The notes under the pieces: generated by a model
Told to the model about the DNA's origin: nothing
The model's input: only the letters and a program-made list of their open reading frames with translations
Database searches by the model: none
Source of the DNA: DASXQK01 sp963724385
GTDB lineage: Bacteria; Pseudomonadota; Alphaproteobacteria; Dongiales; Dongiaceae
Direction: 5' to 3'
DNA length: 64,000 nt
Assembly: GCA_963724385.1 (NCBI GenBank)
Contig: CAVRUJ010000001.1
Span: forward strand, 1,736,001 to 1,800,000
Shown here: positions 32,176-41,375 of the stretch, in pieces
Layout: each line of letters begins with the position of its first letter
Numbering within the stretch: the stretch's first letter is position 1
Made by a program: the position numbers and the translations under genes

Positions 32176-34749
32176 ATGGACAGAGACGTCCGGCCTGTCA
32201 TCAGCTGCGTTGCCATGGACGTCGCTAAACCCGAGAACGCGGAAGGGGCGGTGGCGGCCTCGGAGCTTCGCTACCGAAGACTCTTCGAGACGGCACAGGA
32301 CGGGATACTGATTCTGGACGAACCCACCGGGCAGATCGTCGACGTCAACCCGTTCCTGATCGACATGCTGGGTTACAGCCGCGAGGAATACCTGGGAAAG
32401 AAGCTCTGGGAAATCGGGTTCTTCAAGGACGTGGCAGAAAGCCAACTCGGCTTCGAGGAGCTGCGGAGCAAGGGCTTTGTCCGCTATGAGGACCTGCCGC
32501 TCGAAACCAAAGATGGCCGCAAAGCCGAAGTCGAGTTTGTCAGCAACACCTACGATGCCGGCGGTCAAAAGGTCATCCAGTGCAACATCCGCGACATCAC
32601 TGCGCGCCGGAAAGCGGAGAGGGTTGCTGTGGCCACGGAGCTTCGCTACCGAAGACTCTTCGAGACGGCACAGGACGGGATACTGATTCTCGACGAACCC
32701 ACCGGGCAGATCGTCGACGTCAATCCGTTTCTGATCGACATGCTCGGTTACAGCCGCGAAGAATATCTGGGAAAGAAGCTCTGGGAAATCGGGTTCTTGA
32801 AGGACGTGGCAGAGAGCCAACTCGGCTTCGAGGAGCTGCGGAGCAAGGGCTATGTCCGCTACGAGGACCTGCCGCTCGAAACCAAGGACGGCCGCAAAGC
32901 CGAGGTCGAGTTTGTCAGCAACGCCTACGATGTCGGCGGCCAAAAGGTCATCCAGTGCAACATCCGCGACATCACTGCCCGCAGGGCGGCGGAAATTGCG
33001 TTGAGCGAATCGCGTCGACTTACCGACGGAATTCTTAATGCGATACCCGTGCGGGTGTTCTGGAAGGACAAGAATCTCGTCTACTTGGGCTGCAACGCGG
33101 TATTTGCGCGCGACGCGGGATTTACCAACCCAAAGGACCTGGTTGGGAAAGACGACTATCAGATGGGGTGGCGCGATCAGGCGGAATTGTATCGGCGCGA
33201 TGACCAGCTGGTCATCGAGAGCGGCCGCTCCAAGTTGTTCATCGAGGAGCCCCAGACGACACCGGATGGGAAAACGATCACTCTTCTTACGAGCAAGATT
33301 CCCCTTCGCAGTCCAAGCGGAGAGATAGAAGGCGTTCTCGGAACCTATATGGACGTCACCGAGTACAAGCGGGCCGAGGCGGCGCGGCGTGCGAGCGATG
33401 AGAAATACCGTCGCCTCTTCGATGTGACCCGCGACGCCACCATGATTATCGAGTCCCCTTCCTGGAAATTCACCTCCGGAAACCCGGCCGCCTTGAAGAT
33501 GTTCGGAGCAAGCAACGAGGCGGAATTTACTTCCCACGGGCCATGGGAGCTGTCTCCGGAGAGGCAGCCGGATGGCGCCGAGTCTGCCGAGAAAGCCAAG
33601 GTGATGATCGAGACGACCTTGCGCGAAGGCACCAACTTCTTCGAGTGGGTGCACCGGCGGATCGACGGTGCGGAGTTTCCCGCCGATGTGCTCCTGACTC
33701 CGCTAATTCAGGGGAAGAGCCTCATAATCCACTGCACCGTCCGCAATATATCCGAGCGCAAGGCAGCTGAGCTATCCGTCCAAGAAAGCGAAGAGCGCTT
33801 CCGGACCCTTGTCGAACAGGCGCCGGAAGCAATCCTGGTCTATGACTTCGCTCTCGAACGCTTTGTTCTGGCCAACAAGGAGGCAGAGAAACTGTTTGCA
33901 CTCAGCCGAGCAGAGCTTTTGAAGGTCGGGCCGAACCATTTTTATTCCGCTAAACAACCGGACGCACGTCCGAGTGAGGAGACCTTTGTCGAGCACAATC
34001 GGCAGGTTGTGGCCGGAGAAGCGGTCACCTTCGAGCGACGCATTCGCAACGCTGCGGGAGAGGAACGCCTGTGCGAAGTAAGGCTCGTGCCGATGCCATC
34101 GTCGGAAGGCAAGCTAATGCGCGCGACCTTCATAGACATTACCGACCGGGTGGAGGCAGTGCGCCGGCTGGACCGGGCCTTGGAGGGGACAGTGGCGGCG
34201 GTAGCCAGCACCGTCGAGATGCGCGATCCCTATACCGCCGGACATCAGCGCCGCGTCTCCACGATCGCTGAAGCGATCGCCGCGGAGATGGGTTTGTCGG
34301 CCGACAGGATTCACGGCCTTCGCCTTGCTGGCAGCGTGCATGACCTCGGCAAGATCAACATTCCGGCCGACATCCTGAGCAAGCCCGGCAAGCTGACCCC
34401 GATCGAGTACGAGTTCATCAAAACGCACCCTCAGGTGGGCTACGACATCCTGAAGCCCGTCGAATTCCCCTGGCCCATCGCGGACATCGTCCTCCAGCAT
34501 CATGAAAGGCTGGACGGCTCGGGTTATCCCAACGGCCTGAAGGGAGATGCGATCATGCTTGAGGCCAGGATCCTTGCCGTGGCCGACGTAGTGGAGTCGA
34601 TGATGTCGCATCGACCCTATCGGGCGGCACTCGGGCTTGAGGCCGCGCTTGCCGAAATCCGGCAGGGCAGCGGAAAGCTTTACGAGCCGACCGTCGTCGA
34701 AGCCTGCCTAAAGGTCTTCGAGTCCGGTCGGCTCAAACTGGAGAATTAA
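32176..34749 (+). CDS. 5xPAS-HD-GYP protein (probable c-di-GMP phosphodiesterase)
   Basis: 857 residues, ATG at 32176 (an in-frame ATG at 32215 is also possible). Five PAS domains precede an HD-GYP domain (about 670-855; HQRRV, HDLGK near 722, HHERLDGSGYP near 774-784). The first two PAS domains are almost identical, 125 residues apart (RRLFETAQDGILILDEPTGQ in both). PAS3 and PAS4 closely match PAS3 and PAS4 of 19974-23795, and so does the HD-GYP domain. There is no receiver, GAF or membrane segment, so regulation is by PAS ligands. The diguanylate cyclase gene starts 2 bp after its stop. Confidence 0.9.
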   Translation: MDRDVRPVISCVAMDVAKPENAEGAVAASELRYRRLFETAQDGILILDEPTGQIVDVNPFLIDMLGYSREEYLGKKLWEIGFFKDVAESQLGFEELRSKGFVRYEDLPLETKDGRKAEVEFVSNTYDAGGQKVIQCNIRDITARRKAERVAVATELRYRRLFETAQDGILILDEPTGQIVDVNPFLIDMLGYSREEYLGKKLWEIGFLKDVAESQLGFEELRSKGYVRYEDLPLETKDGRKAEVEFVSNAYDVGGQKVIQCNIRDITARRAAEIALSESRRLTDGILNAIPVRVFWKDKNLVYLGCNAVFARDAGFTNPKDLVGKDDYQMGWRDQAELYRRDDQLVIESGRSKLFIEEPQTTPDGKTITLLTSKIPLRSPSGEIEGVLGTYMDVTEYKRAEAARRASDEKYRRLFDVTRDATMIIESPSWKFTSGNPAALKMFGASNEAEFTSHGPWELSPERQPDGAESAEKAKVMIETTLREGTNFFEWVHRRIDGAEFPADVLLTPLIQGKSLIIHCTVRNISERKAAELSVQESEERFRTLVEQAPEAILVYDFALERFVLANKEAEKLFALSRAELLKVGPNHFYSAKQPDARPSEETFVEHNRQVVAGEAVTFERRIRNAAGEERLCEVRLVPMPSSEGKLMRATFIDITDRVEAVRRLDRALEGTVAAVASTVEMRDPYTAGHQRRVSTIAEAIAAEMGLSADRIHGLRLAGSVHDLGKINIPADILSKPGKLTPIEYEFIKTHPQVGYDILKPVEFPWPIADIVLQHHERLDGSGYPNGLKGDAIMLEARILAVADVVESMMSHRPYRAALGLEAALAEIRQGSGKLYEPTVVEACLKVFESGRLKLEN
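32261..32990 (+). repeat. Tandem 375-bp PAS-domain duplication
   Basis: Two head-to-tail copies with a period of 375 bp (first copy from 32261, second from 32636). Long stretches are identical at DNA level, for example the start CGGAGCTTCGCTACCGAAGA. Differences are few and mostly third-position, with residue changes such as FFKD/FLKD, KGFV/KGYV and NTYDAG/NAYDVG. A recent in-frame duplication. Confidence 0.9.
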
Positions 34750-34751
34750 TC

Positions 34752-36329
34752 GTGTCGAGCCGTTTGCCGGCGGGATCCGACAACGCGCCAAGCGCCGGGA
34801 AGCCGATGCTAGGAGGGGGCACACCACCGCAAGGTCCTGAACTGGCCGCACCCTCCTGCTCCCCGGTTCGGCACAACAGACCAGCCGGCGGACGTGATCA
34901 ACGAGCGCCGTACACAATTCTAGCCGACCGCCGTATTCGTCTGCTCGCTTCGGCCTTGCTTGTCTTCGCTGGCTATTATTTGGGCGCTAAGGCTGGAACC
35001 TACTTCGTCGGATCTTCGGCCCAAGCAGCCGTCATATGGCCGCCCAATTGCATTGTCTTGACGGCTCTGCTGCTATCGCCACCGCGGCAATGGTGGGCAT
35101 ATGCGCTCGCTGCGGCTGCTGCGGAATATGCCTTCGATCTGCCGACCGACGTACCGTTTGTGGAGGCGACGGGTTTTGCTGCTGCCGATCTGCTGGAGGT
35201 GTTCGCCGCGGCCCTACTCGTTCGGTGGCTGATTCCTGGACGCATAGATATTGCGCGACCGCGGCATGCATTGATCTTGACCGCATCTGCGGCATTGGTC
35301 GGATCTGTGCTCAGCGCCTTTGTTGGAGCAGCGGCTCTGTCGATGGCGGGTCCCATCGAGTACTGGGCCCAGTGGCGCCAATGGTGGCTTGGTAATGCGC
35401 TTTCCCACGTCACCGTGACCCCCTTCTTGCTTTCGTCGCTGTCCGCCGGCTTGCCTTGGGTCCGTTCGATGACCCGGCGCCATCTCCTCGGCATCCTTGG
35501 TGCTATCACACTCACGTCTGCGGCCATCGCGTACTTGGCGTTGTCGCACCACACTGCGGCAAAGCCGCTCACTCTCGCCGAGGTCTTTCTGGTCGTATCG
35601 ATCGCGGCGGCAGTGAGCACGTTGGTCGGTGTTCTGGAAACTTCGGCGACAGTGCTGGTGATCGCGGCGGCGTGCGGCCTACTGACAATCAGCGACATTG
35701 GGCCCTTTGCGGGCCTTCCGCAGGAGCAGAGTATTCTGAATATGCAGGCCTTTCTGCTCTTGCTGGGGACAACAGCCCTCTTTGTCGCCGGGACCGTCAC
35801 GCAACGGAATCGCCTCAAGGTGAGACTTGAGGAGATGACAATAACGGATGAGCTGACCGGCGCCTTCAACCGTCGGTACTTGCTGGTCCAGGCCACACTC
35901 GAGGTGGAGAGAGCGAAGCGATTCAAGCGCCCGCTTGCCTTTCTCTTCCTCGACCTCGATCATTTCAAGCAGGTGAATGATCGCTTCGGTCACCAAATTG
36001 GGGACCTTGTTCTCTCGACCTTCAGCGATATGTGCCGCAAGGCCCTTCGTCCTTCGGACACGCTTGTTCGATACGGTGGCGAAGAGTTTGTTGTCATACT
36101 GCCCGAGACTGGATTGGACGCTGCCGTAAGCGTAGCCGGGCGAATTCGCCAACAATGGCAGGAAACGGCGGTCTCTACCAACCCGCAAGTTCGGGAACTG
36201 ACCGTCAGCATTGGCGTATCCGCTCTGCGTGGCGATGATGATAACTTGGATCCCATCCTTGAGCGCATCGACAAGGCCATGTATCGCGCCAAAGAATTGG
36301 GCAGGGATCGGGTAGAGGTCGCACCATGA
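34752..36329 (+). CDS. MASE1-GGDEF diguanylate cyclase
   Basis: 525 residues, GTG start. A Pro/Gly-rich leader of about 55 residues precedes a MASE1 membrane sensor with about eight hydrophobic helices (LLASALLVFAGYYLGAKAGT; VIWPPNCIVLTALLL). The GGDEF domain begins near 363 with ITDELTGAFNRRYLL; the active site is GGEEF near 442 and an inhibitory I-site RPSD lies exactly five residues before it. It should make c-di-GMP from two GTP with product inhibition. Its position directly after an HD-GYP gene pairs synthesis with breakdown in one transcript. Confidence 0.93.
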   Translation: MSSRLPAGSDNAPSAGKPMLGGGTPPQGPELAAPSCSPVRHNRPAGGRDQRAPYTILADRRIRLLASALLVFAGYYLGAKAGTYFVGSSAQAAVIWPPNCIVLTALLLSPPRQWWAYALAAAAAEYAFDLPTDVPFVEATGFAAADLLEVFAAALLVRWLIPGRIDIARPRHALILTASAALVGSVLSAFVGAAALSMAGPIEYWAQWRQWWLGNALSHVTVTPFLLSSLSAGLPWVRSMTRRHLLGILGAITLTSAAIAYLALSHHTAAKPLTLAEVFLVVSIAAAVSTLVGVLETSATVLVIAAACGLLTISDIGPFAGLPQEQSILNMQAFLLLLGTTALFVAGTVTQRNRLKVRLEEMTITDELTGAFNRRYLLVQATLEVERAKRFKRPLAFLFLDLDHFKQVNDRFGHQIGDLVLSTFSDMCRKALRPSDTLVRYGGEEFVVILPETGLDAAVSVAGRIRQQWQETAVSTNPQVRELTVSIGVSALRGDDDNLDPILERIDKAMYRAKELGRDRVEVAP

Positions 36330-36586
36330 AATTGTTCTCGTTAGCGCCCGTAAGCGGCCTTCGAGGGCAGCGTCGGGACGAGAGATCCAGCGCACGAGGG
36401 GAGCGATCTCTGCGAGTCTCTAAAGGTCGAAAAATCCAATGACGTCGGATTGCCGCAGGCAGGTGATCAATATCAGATGTCGGGGAGACTCATAGAGAGA
36501 CTGTGGGGACAGCTCGAGTGCCAGCCGGCGAAACTTGCGGCTATCGGACCCAAGGCGGAGTGAGGCCAAGCATGCATCGTCACGTT

Positions 36587-36892
36587 TTATGCGTTCACGC
36601 CCCAACCGCGCCGGCGCCCGCGCCTCACGATCAGCAGGGCGATTGCCGCCGTGACGCCGAAGGATGGCCCGAGCCTTGAAACAAAGGTCTTGCGGTCGAT
36701 GGCCGCCTTGTAGGAGAGCGCATCGGACGGCTTGACGGCCGCGCACTGGGGCGAACTGCTTTGCAGTTGGGCGCTCGTGCCGTAGCAGGCCTGGGCGGCC
36801 GCCAGCTTCGCATAGTCGCCGCGGGTCGCCGCGAACCAGCCCGCGGCGCAGATCAGCACCCAGATCGCGATGCCGGCGCTGGCCGTCGCCAT
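36587..36892 (-). CDS. Small two-helix membrane protein
   Basis: 101 residues from ATG 36892 (MATASAGIAIWVLICAAGWF). A first helix at 5-24 and a second near 78-93 (SFGVTAAIALLIVRR) flank a hydrophilic loop with two cysteines (ACYGTS, SPQCAA). The C-terminus is basic (RRGRRRGWG). No family recognised. It follows 36912-37181 by 19 bp, so probably co-transcribed. A related C-terminal fragment is at 27134-27301. Confidence 0.55.
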   Translation of the reverse strand: MATASAGIAIWVLICAAGWFAATRGDYAKLAAAQACYGTSAQLQSSSPQCAAVKPSDALSYKAAIDRKTFVSRLGPSFGVTAAIALLIVRRGRRRGWGVNA

Positions 36893-36911
36893 TGTCTTGC
36901 CGGGGCTCAAA

Positions 36912-37181
36912 TCACGAGCCGTCCCGACGAAGCGCCTTCTCGGCGGCGCTCGCGAGGTCGCCAAGGATCTTCCAGTCGGAAGCGAGGAAACCATCCGGGC
37001 CCAGAGAGCGCGTCGATACAAGCGCCGTATGCAACTCGCCCCAGCCGTCGGTCATCCCGTTGAAGGCCAGGTATCCGGGGAGGAGGCGCGACAACGGTCG
37101 CAACCGGCGCTGATCGCACCAGCGGTCGATCAGCGCTCTGAGCGCGGCGAAGAATTCCTCGTTCGAGCCGAATGTGGTCAT
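36912..37181 (-). CDS. Hypothetical protein
   Basis: 89 residues from ATG 37181 (MTTFGSNEEFFAALRALIDR). Soluble and helical; WCDQRRLRPLSRLLPGYLAF and DGWGELHTAL stand out, but I recognise no family. It lies between the lipoprotein gene at 37210 and the membrane protein at 36587, all on the minus strand with short gaps, suggesting a three-gene operon. Confidence 0.5.
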   Translation of the reverse strand: MTTFGSNEEFFAALRALIDRWCDQRRLRPLSRLLPGYLAFNGMTDGWGELHTALVSTRSLGPDGFLASDWKILGDLASAAEKALRRDGS

Positions 37182-37209
37182 GGGGCGATGCCGGCCGTGC
37201 GCCCGGGGC

Positions 37210-37626
37210 CTATTTCGAGATGCCGTAGCAGGCATTGCCCTGCTGTTCGATGGCCTTCACCTTGTCGTCGGGGCCGACCGTGAAGCGCGTCAGGCAGGTG
37301 AGGTTGACCTGCTGCATCGGCTGGTAAACCCGGGCCATGGGGACCGAGCTTCCGGTATAGAGCGAACCGCCGGCGGTGGTGTAGCCGCCCACCATCTGCA
37401 CGCGCGAATACCGATAGGTCATGACCGTGTCGCCGGAAGCGAGCTTCACCGTGTCGTCAGGCGGGCCCAGGCGCTGCTGCACGTCCTCGGCGGAGATGCC
37501 GTCCCAGCTGGCGAGGTCCGTGGGCGGTGCCGCTTGGGCAGCGCCTTGCGAGGAGGGGCCGGCGCAGGCAGCGAGGCCAAGCACGGCCGCCAACAGCAGG
37601 AAGAGGGTCGACCAGGTTCTGTTCAT
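37210..37626 (-). CDS. Lipoprotein of unknown function
   Basis: 138 residues. Signal peptide with lipobox LAAC (C21), then a Ser/Ala/Pro linker. The globular part (WDGISAEDVQQRLGPPDDTV; VMTYRYSRVQMVG; VNLTCLTRFTVGPDDKVKAI) looks like a SmpA/OmlA (BamE)-style fold: a 'helix-GxPdd-beta' layout ending in an expression like VKAIEQQGNACYGI. Such folds sit in the outer-membrane or envelope compartment. BamE itself is not claimed. Confidence 0.6.
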   Translation of the reverse strand: MNRTWSTLFLLLAAVLGLAACAGPSSQGAAQAAPPTDLASWDGISAEDVQQRLGPPDDTVKLASGDTVMTYRYSRVQMVGGYTTAGGSLYTGSSVPMARVYQPMQQVNLTCLTRFTVGPDDKVKAIEQQGNACYGISK

Positions 37627-38101
37627 TTGTCTCTCGGTGTAAAGCCCGACCGGGCGCCGATCCATTGCCGCTAGTCCGACCTGCCCGGCGTCGGAATGCG
37701 CTCGGCCGAAGGAAAGGGTGAACCTTCCCGCGCCGATCGGCAAGACGAGGCCAGGCCCTTTGACCCGAATCCCTTTGACCCAAATCAATGTTGCCTCTCG
37801 CCGCCGCGCTAAATTGGCTTGCGTCTCATCCCGAGACGACACCGGGGCCATGATGGCCGGCGAGAACGCCCTCGATCCCCCCAACTCGTACCGACTTTCC
37901 CAGAAAGTCGGTACATCATGTTGAGTGATAGTATTGGATTCACGCAGAAATACGCGACATAGCCTGGAGTCACGAATTTCTGCGATCCGATACTGGGGCT
38001 TCTCTTCTTTCGCTCCCGCCGCTTCCGGTTTGCCGGCATCCTGGTGCTGACAGAATGTTGCCGCTTGTCCGGTGCGCGGACGGCGCGAAGAGTGAACTAC
38101 C
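37627..38101. other. Intergenic region with two hairpins
   Basis: 475 bp. A perfect 11-bp stem GTACCGACTTT / AAAGTCGGTAC with loop CCCAG spans 37888-37914. A longer imperfect hairpin spans about 37930-37995, with arms CGCAGAAAT / ATTTCTGCG extended by GGAT / ATCC. No gene is convincing here. The hairpins may be operators or repeat relics upstream of 38102. Confidence 0.6.
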
Positions 38102-39136
38102 GTGAAAACGTCCGCGCTGAGTTTATTCCTCGTCCTCCTGGCCGGCGCGGCGCAGGCCGAGCCCTTGCTGCGCCAGCCGGAATCCGCCGAGATCGCGCGC
38201 ATTCTCGACGAGGTCACCCAGGGAGGGGACGCGCTGTTCGGGCAGGCCGTGGCGCCCGCGATCAGCCTCGACAGCCAGGCGATGCCGTCGGCCGGCGTCC
38301 TGCAGGCCGATTCCAGGATCGCCCAGGAAATCGATCGCGTGTTGAGCGCGTTCATGGATGCGCCGGACGGCCAGAGGCCGGCCGCGACCCGCGCCGCCGT
38401 GGCTGCGATCGACAAGCAGACCGCGACGGACGGCGCATCGCGAACCTTCGAGGGCCATGGGCCGAGCCTCTCCCTCATGCGCCAGCTGGCCTTCGTCCGG
38501 AGCGACCAGGTCCAGGGCGGCGAGCCCGTGGCGAGGCTGCGCGACGTCGTCAGCTCCTTCGAGCGCTCGCCCAAGACCGACGACACCTATTTCGAATATT
38601 CGGACCCTCGCGACCTGGTCGCCTCGACGATCGCGAAGCTTCCCGGCAGCGCCACGTCCTGGACGACGGGCGCGCGGCCGGCGATGGCCGGGAACACGCT
38701 CTACACCCTGAAGAAATGCCGGCAGGTCGTGCTGCTCGGCTGGTTCTGCAATACGGCCGACTATGCGGTGCGCGATCTCGCGGCCAGCCCGACGGGCAAG
38801 GCATCGATCCTGATCACGGTGCTGCGCCCCCTCGGGAAGGGGCGGGACAACCCGGCCTTCTCGGGCAAACAAGCCGAGAACGTCGTGGACGGCTACACGG
38901 CCGTCTACCTGTTCAAGCAGGCGGGGAGCTTCATCCTCATCTACAACCTCGGCATCCAGTCCCAGCTGGCGCCGACGAGCCAGCCCGGCCAAGGGAGCGC
39001 CGGACAGAAGACCGCCGGCGGACAATCGGAGGCGACGCTCGGCTTTGCCGACCCGCTGAATGCCGGGCAGAAGGCGGAATACCGCCAGCTGCTGGCGCGC
39101 CTCAGCGCCGAACTCGGCATCAAGGATTTTCCCTGA
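38102..39136 (+). CDS. Exported protein of unknown function
   Basis: 344 residues, GTG start, signal peptide MKTSALSLFLVLLAGAAQA. No family recognised. The mature protein is mixed alpha/beta with two cysteines near 200-212 (LKKCRQVVLLGWFCNTADYA) and a segment TGKASILITVLRPLGKGRDN. The tail is Gln/Gly/Ser-rich (SQPGQGSAGQKTAGGQ) before a last helical piece (PLNAGQKAEYRQLLARLSAE). It stands alone, convergent with 39201-41196. Confidence 0.6.
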   Translation: MKTSALSLFLVLLAGAAQAEPLLRQPESAEIARILDEVTQGGDALFGQAVAPAISLDSQAMPSAGVLQADSRIAQEIDRVLSAFMDAPDGQRPAATRAAVAAIDKQTATDGASRTFEGHGPSLSLMRQLAFVRSDQVQGGEPVARLRDVVSSFERSPKTDDTYFEYSDPRDLVASTIAKLPGSATSWTTGARPAMAGNTLYTLKKCRQVVLLGWFCNTADYAVRDLAASPTGKASILITVLRPLGKGRDNPAFSGKQAENVVDGYTAVYLFKQAGSFILIYNLGIQSQLAPTSQPGQGSAGQKTAGGQSEATLGFADPLNAGQKAEYRQLLARLSAELGIKDFP

Positions 39137-39200
39137 AGGGGGATGAGGGCCTGGGAGGCGCCATGAATCCGCAGCCCGGCACTCGGGCGACCAGGGTCTC

Positions 39201-40349
39201 CTACTGCGGCGCGGCCTGAACGTAGACCGGCACACTCGCCCCAAGCAGCTTGGGTTTCGCCTCGATGGCGATGAACTTGTGCGGTCCGGGCGCCACGGGT
39301 GGCATCGTGAAAGTCGCCTGGCAATTCTCGAGCGGCCCGACGAGCGCGCTGCCCGCCTTAGGTCCCTTGGCCGTGTCGACGAAGAAGAAGACTGTCCCGC
39401 CGGGCGCGAAGCGCGAGCCTCTGAGGGTGACCGGCAGACCCACCACGACGACCTCGCCGGGCGGGTAGAGCGTATTGTTGGCGGTGTTGACGACGCCGAG
39501 GCTCGGCAGGCAGCCGCCCGGCTGGCAGACGGTGATCGGCGCGCTCGCGAGAGACTGCCCCGGCATCGCCGCGTAGAGCATATGAGCCCCCGGCGCGGTC
39601 GCCGGCGGAATCTTGATGCTCGCGACGAAGGGAGCGCCGCTGGCGTTGGCGGTGGCCAAGGCCACGGGATGGGCCTTGTCCGCGTCGAGCCAGAAGACGA
39701 CCTGGTTGCTGCCCCCGCGCTCGGTCGCGGTGGTTAGCGTGTCGCTCCAGGGAGCGCAGGTGATCCCGTCGCATTCGTGCACGCGGAAGCTATACGACGT
39801 GCCCGGCTTCAGGCCGACAGCGTGGAAGGCCAGCGCCGGGGTCTTGATCGTCACCGGCGGCGGGCCCCAGCTCACGGTTGTGAGGGGCTTGCCGATCACG
39901 GTCTGGTTCCAGGCGATGTCGAGCGAGTCGATGTAGGAGCCGCGGAAATAAGTAGCGGTGACGGGAACGCTCTGGCCGGCCTCGACCTCGGGTTGGGAGA
40001 CGGCGATCGTCGGCGAGAAGATGCTGCCCGCGTTCTTGGCGGCGGCGACGTTCTTGACCTGGGGCTTCGCGGGTTCCGGATACACCAGCCCGAAATCGAG
40101 CCCGTGCGTCGGCCCGACGCCGACCAGGAACGGCCTGAGGCCGCTGAGCTGCGCGTAGTAGAGATTCTGGAAGAGGGCGTTGAGGGCGGCATTGACGTTG
40201 TCGGCGTTGACCTTCAGCGTGGGCGACCCCGTGCCGGCCAACCACAGGGATATCTCATCGCGAAGATGCAGGATGTCCGAATCCCCGATCAAGGTTCCAA
40301 GCTCCTTGATCGAGTTCAGCCACGAATCCCGCCAACGCCGCGGGCGCAT
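39201..40349 (-). CDS. C-terminal part of a frameshifted secreted protein
   Basis: Open frame continuing the protein begun at 41196 after a shift near 40310-40330. It contains SWLNSIKELGTLIGDSDILH, then FGLVYPEPAKPQVKNV and a fibronectin III-like region (SYSFRVHECDGITCAPWSD) with further beta-rich Pro/Gly repeats (GLPVTLRGSRFAPGGTVFFF). ATG 40349 is an in-frame possible start but has no good ribosome-binding site, and the upstream residues do not look coding. Probably the extracellular stalk of a surface or secreted protein. Confidence 0.55.
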   Translation of the reverse strand: MRPRRWRDSWLNSIKELGTLIGDSDILHLRDEISLWLAGTGSPTLKVNADNVNAALNALFQNLYYAQLSGLRPFLVGVGPTHGLDFGLVYPEPAKPQVKNVAAAKNAGSIFSPTIAVSQPEVEAGQSVPVTATYFRGSYIDSLDIAWNQTVIGKPLTTVSWGPPPVTIKTPALAFHAVGLKPGTSYSFRVHECDGITCAPWSDTLTTATERGGSNQVVFWLDADKAHPVALATANASGAPFVASIKIPPATAPGAHMLYAAMPGQSLASAPITVCQPGGCLPSLGVVNTANNTLYPPGEVVVVGLPVTLRGSRFAPGGTVFFFVDTAKGPKAGSALVGPLENCQATFTMPPVAPGPHKFIAIEAKPKLLGASVPVYVQAAPQ

Positions 40350-41196
40350 CGGCGCCACCGGACAGGAGCAGGCCGGCCGCGTCATTGGCGACCTGCTTGC
40401 CATAGGCCTGGCTCGCCGCCTGGAGCTGGGCTGACGCATCGCCGCCGGCGACGTCATCGATGTCGATCGAGTTCGTGGTCGTGCAGGAGATCGGCAGCGC
40501 GAAGCTAGTGATGTTGGCGTAGGGCGTCGGCGCGCAGACGGAATAAATATGGGCCGTGAACACGACCGTGAAGCCCGGGTCGCCCGGCCGGACCCCGCAG
40601 CTGTTGCTGTCGTGGTTGCAGGTATGCGGCGAGGTCACCCAGAAGGTCACGCCATTGAAGGGAACAGCATAGTCCAGGTGAAGACGCCTGCCAGTGACCT
40701 GCTGGAAGTTGTCGTTCTCCCACTGCACTTGGAAATTCGCGGCCAGATAGCCCCGCGGGTTCATCACGCATGGTCGAAGGTCGTACTCCGTGTTCGGGCT
40801 GTGGTTGACGCGGTCTATGATCTGCTGGCGGATCTCGCTGCAGACGGCACCGCGGATCGAGCTCCAGATGGCCTCGTAGTACCCGACGCCGCCCGCAAAC
40901 GGGTGGAGGAGCGGCGAGGCCGTTGCCTTCAGAAGGCCATCGGGCATGCCCGCGAGCGCCGACGGCGGCAGCGTATCGACCAGCGCCACGCGCGGCGCGG
41001 CGGTCTGGTCGGTAAAGCCCAGCGCAAGGTGGAACGGCCCGAAGATGAGGGCCTCGCTTCCCTCCCTCGTCCAAGGATCGGGATCGGCCAGGGCGACCGG
41101 GTTCGAACCGAGAGTGCCGGCAAGGAAAGCAAACGCGAAGGTCAGCCCGAGGAGGACGTTCCGGGCGTGGCGTCCCGATCCAATTTCCAATGTCAT
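40255..41196 (-). CDS. N-terminal part of a frameshifted secreted protein
   Basis: From ATG 41196 with signal peptide (RNVLLGLTFAFAFLAGTLGS). The domain (LIFGPFHLALGFTDQTAAPR; AGGVGYYEAIWSSIRGAVCS; FQVQWENDNFQQVTGRRLHL) is unknown to me, with six or more cysteines suggesting disulfides. The frame becomes unconvincing after about AALAGFVAELD (near 40310), where the -1/+2 frame carries on at 39201-40349. Intact length would be near 660 residues. Either a decayed gene, a sequencing error or a recoding site. Confidence 0.6.
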   Translation of the reverse strand: MTLEIGSGRHARNVLLGLTFAFAFLAGTLGSNPVALADPDPWTREGSEALIFGPFHLALGFTDQTAAPRVALVDTLPPSALAGMPDGLLKATASPLLHPFAGGVGYYEAIWSSIRGAVCSEIRQQIIDRVNHSPNTEYDLRPCVMNPRGYLAANFQVQWENDNFQQVTGRRLHLDYAVPFNGVTFWVTSPHTCNHDSNSCGVRPGDPGFTVVFTAHIYSVCAPTPYANITSFALPISCTTTNSIDIDDVAGGDASAQLQAASQAYGKQVANDAAGLLLSGGADAPAALAGFVAELDQGAWNLDRGFGHPASSR

Positions 41197-41375
41197 GTGG
41201 GCACCGGTCCTTGCTGCAGCATTCACAGCCACTCTGGTGCACAATAGTGAAATTATGATTGCTAGAAGCCTCAATGCCAAGGCTCACCACGTCAAGCCTT
41301 GCCGAGCGCACGCCGCCCGATATCAGGCAGATGAGGGTCCTTTAGGAGCGCCCAACCTTCATGATCCGGAGCGTT

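Noticed and set aside
32119..33654. 511-codon minus-strand frame with an internal repeat
   Set aside because: The repeat is the mirror of the duplicated PAS domain on the plus strand.
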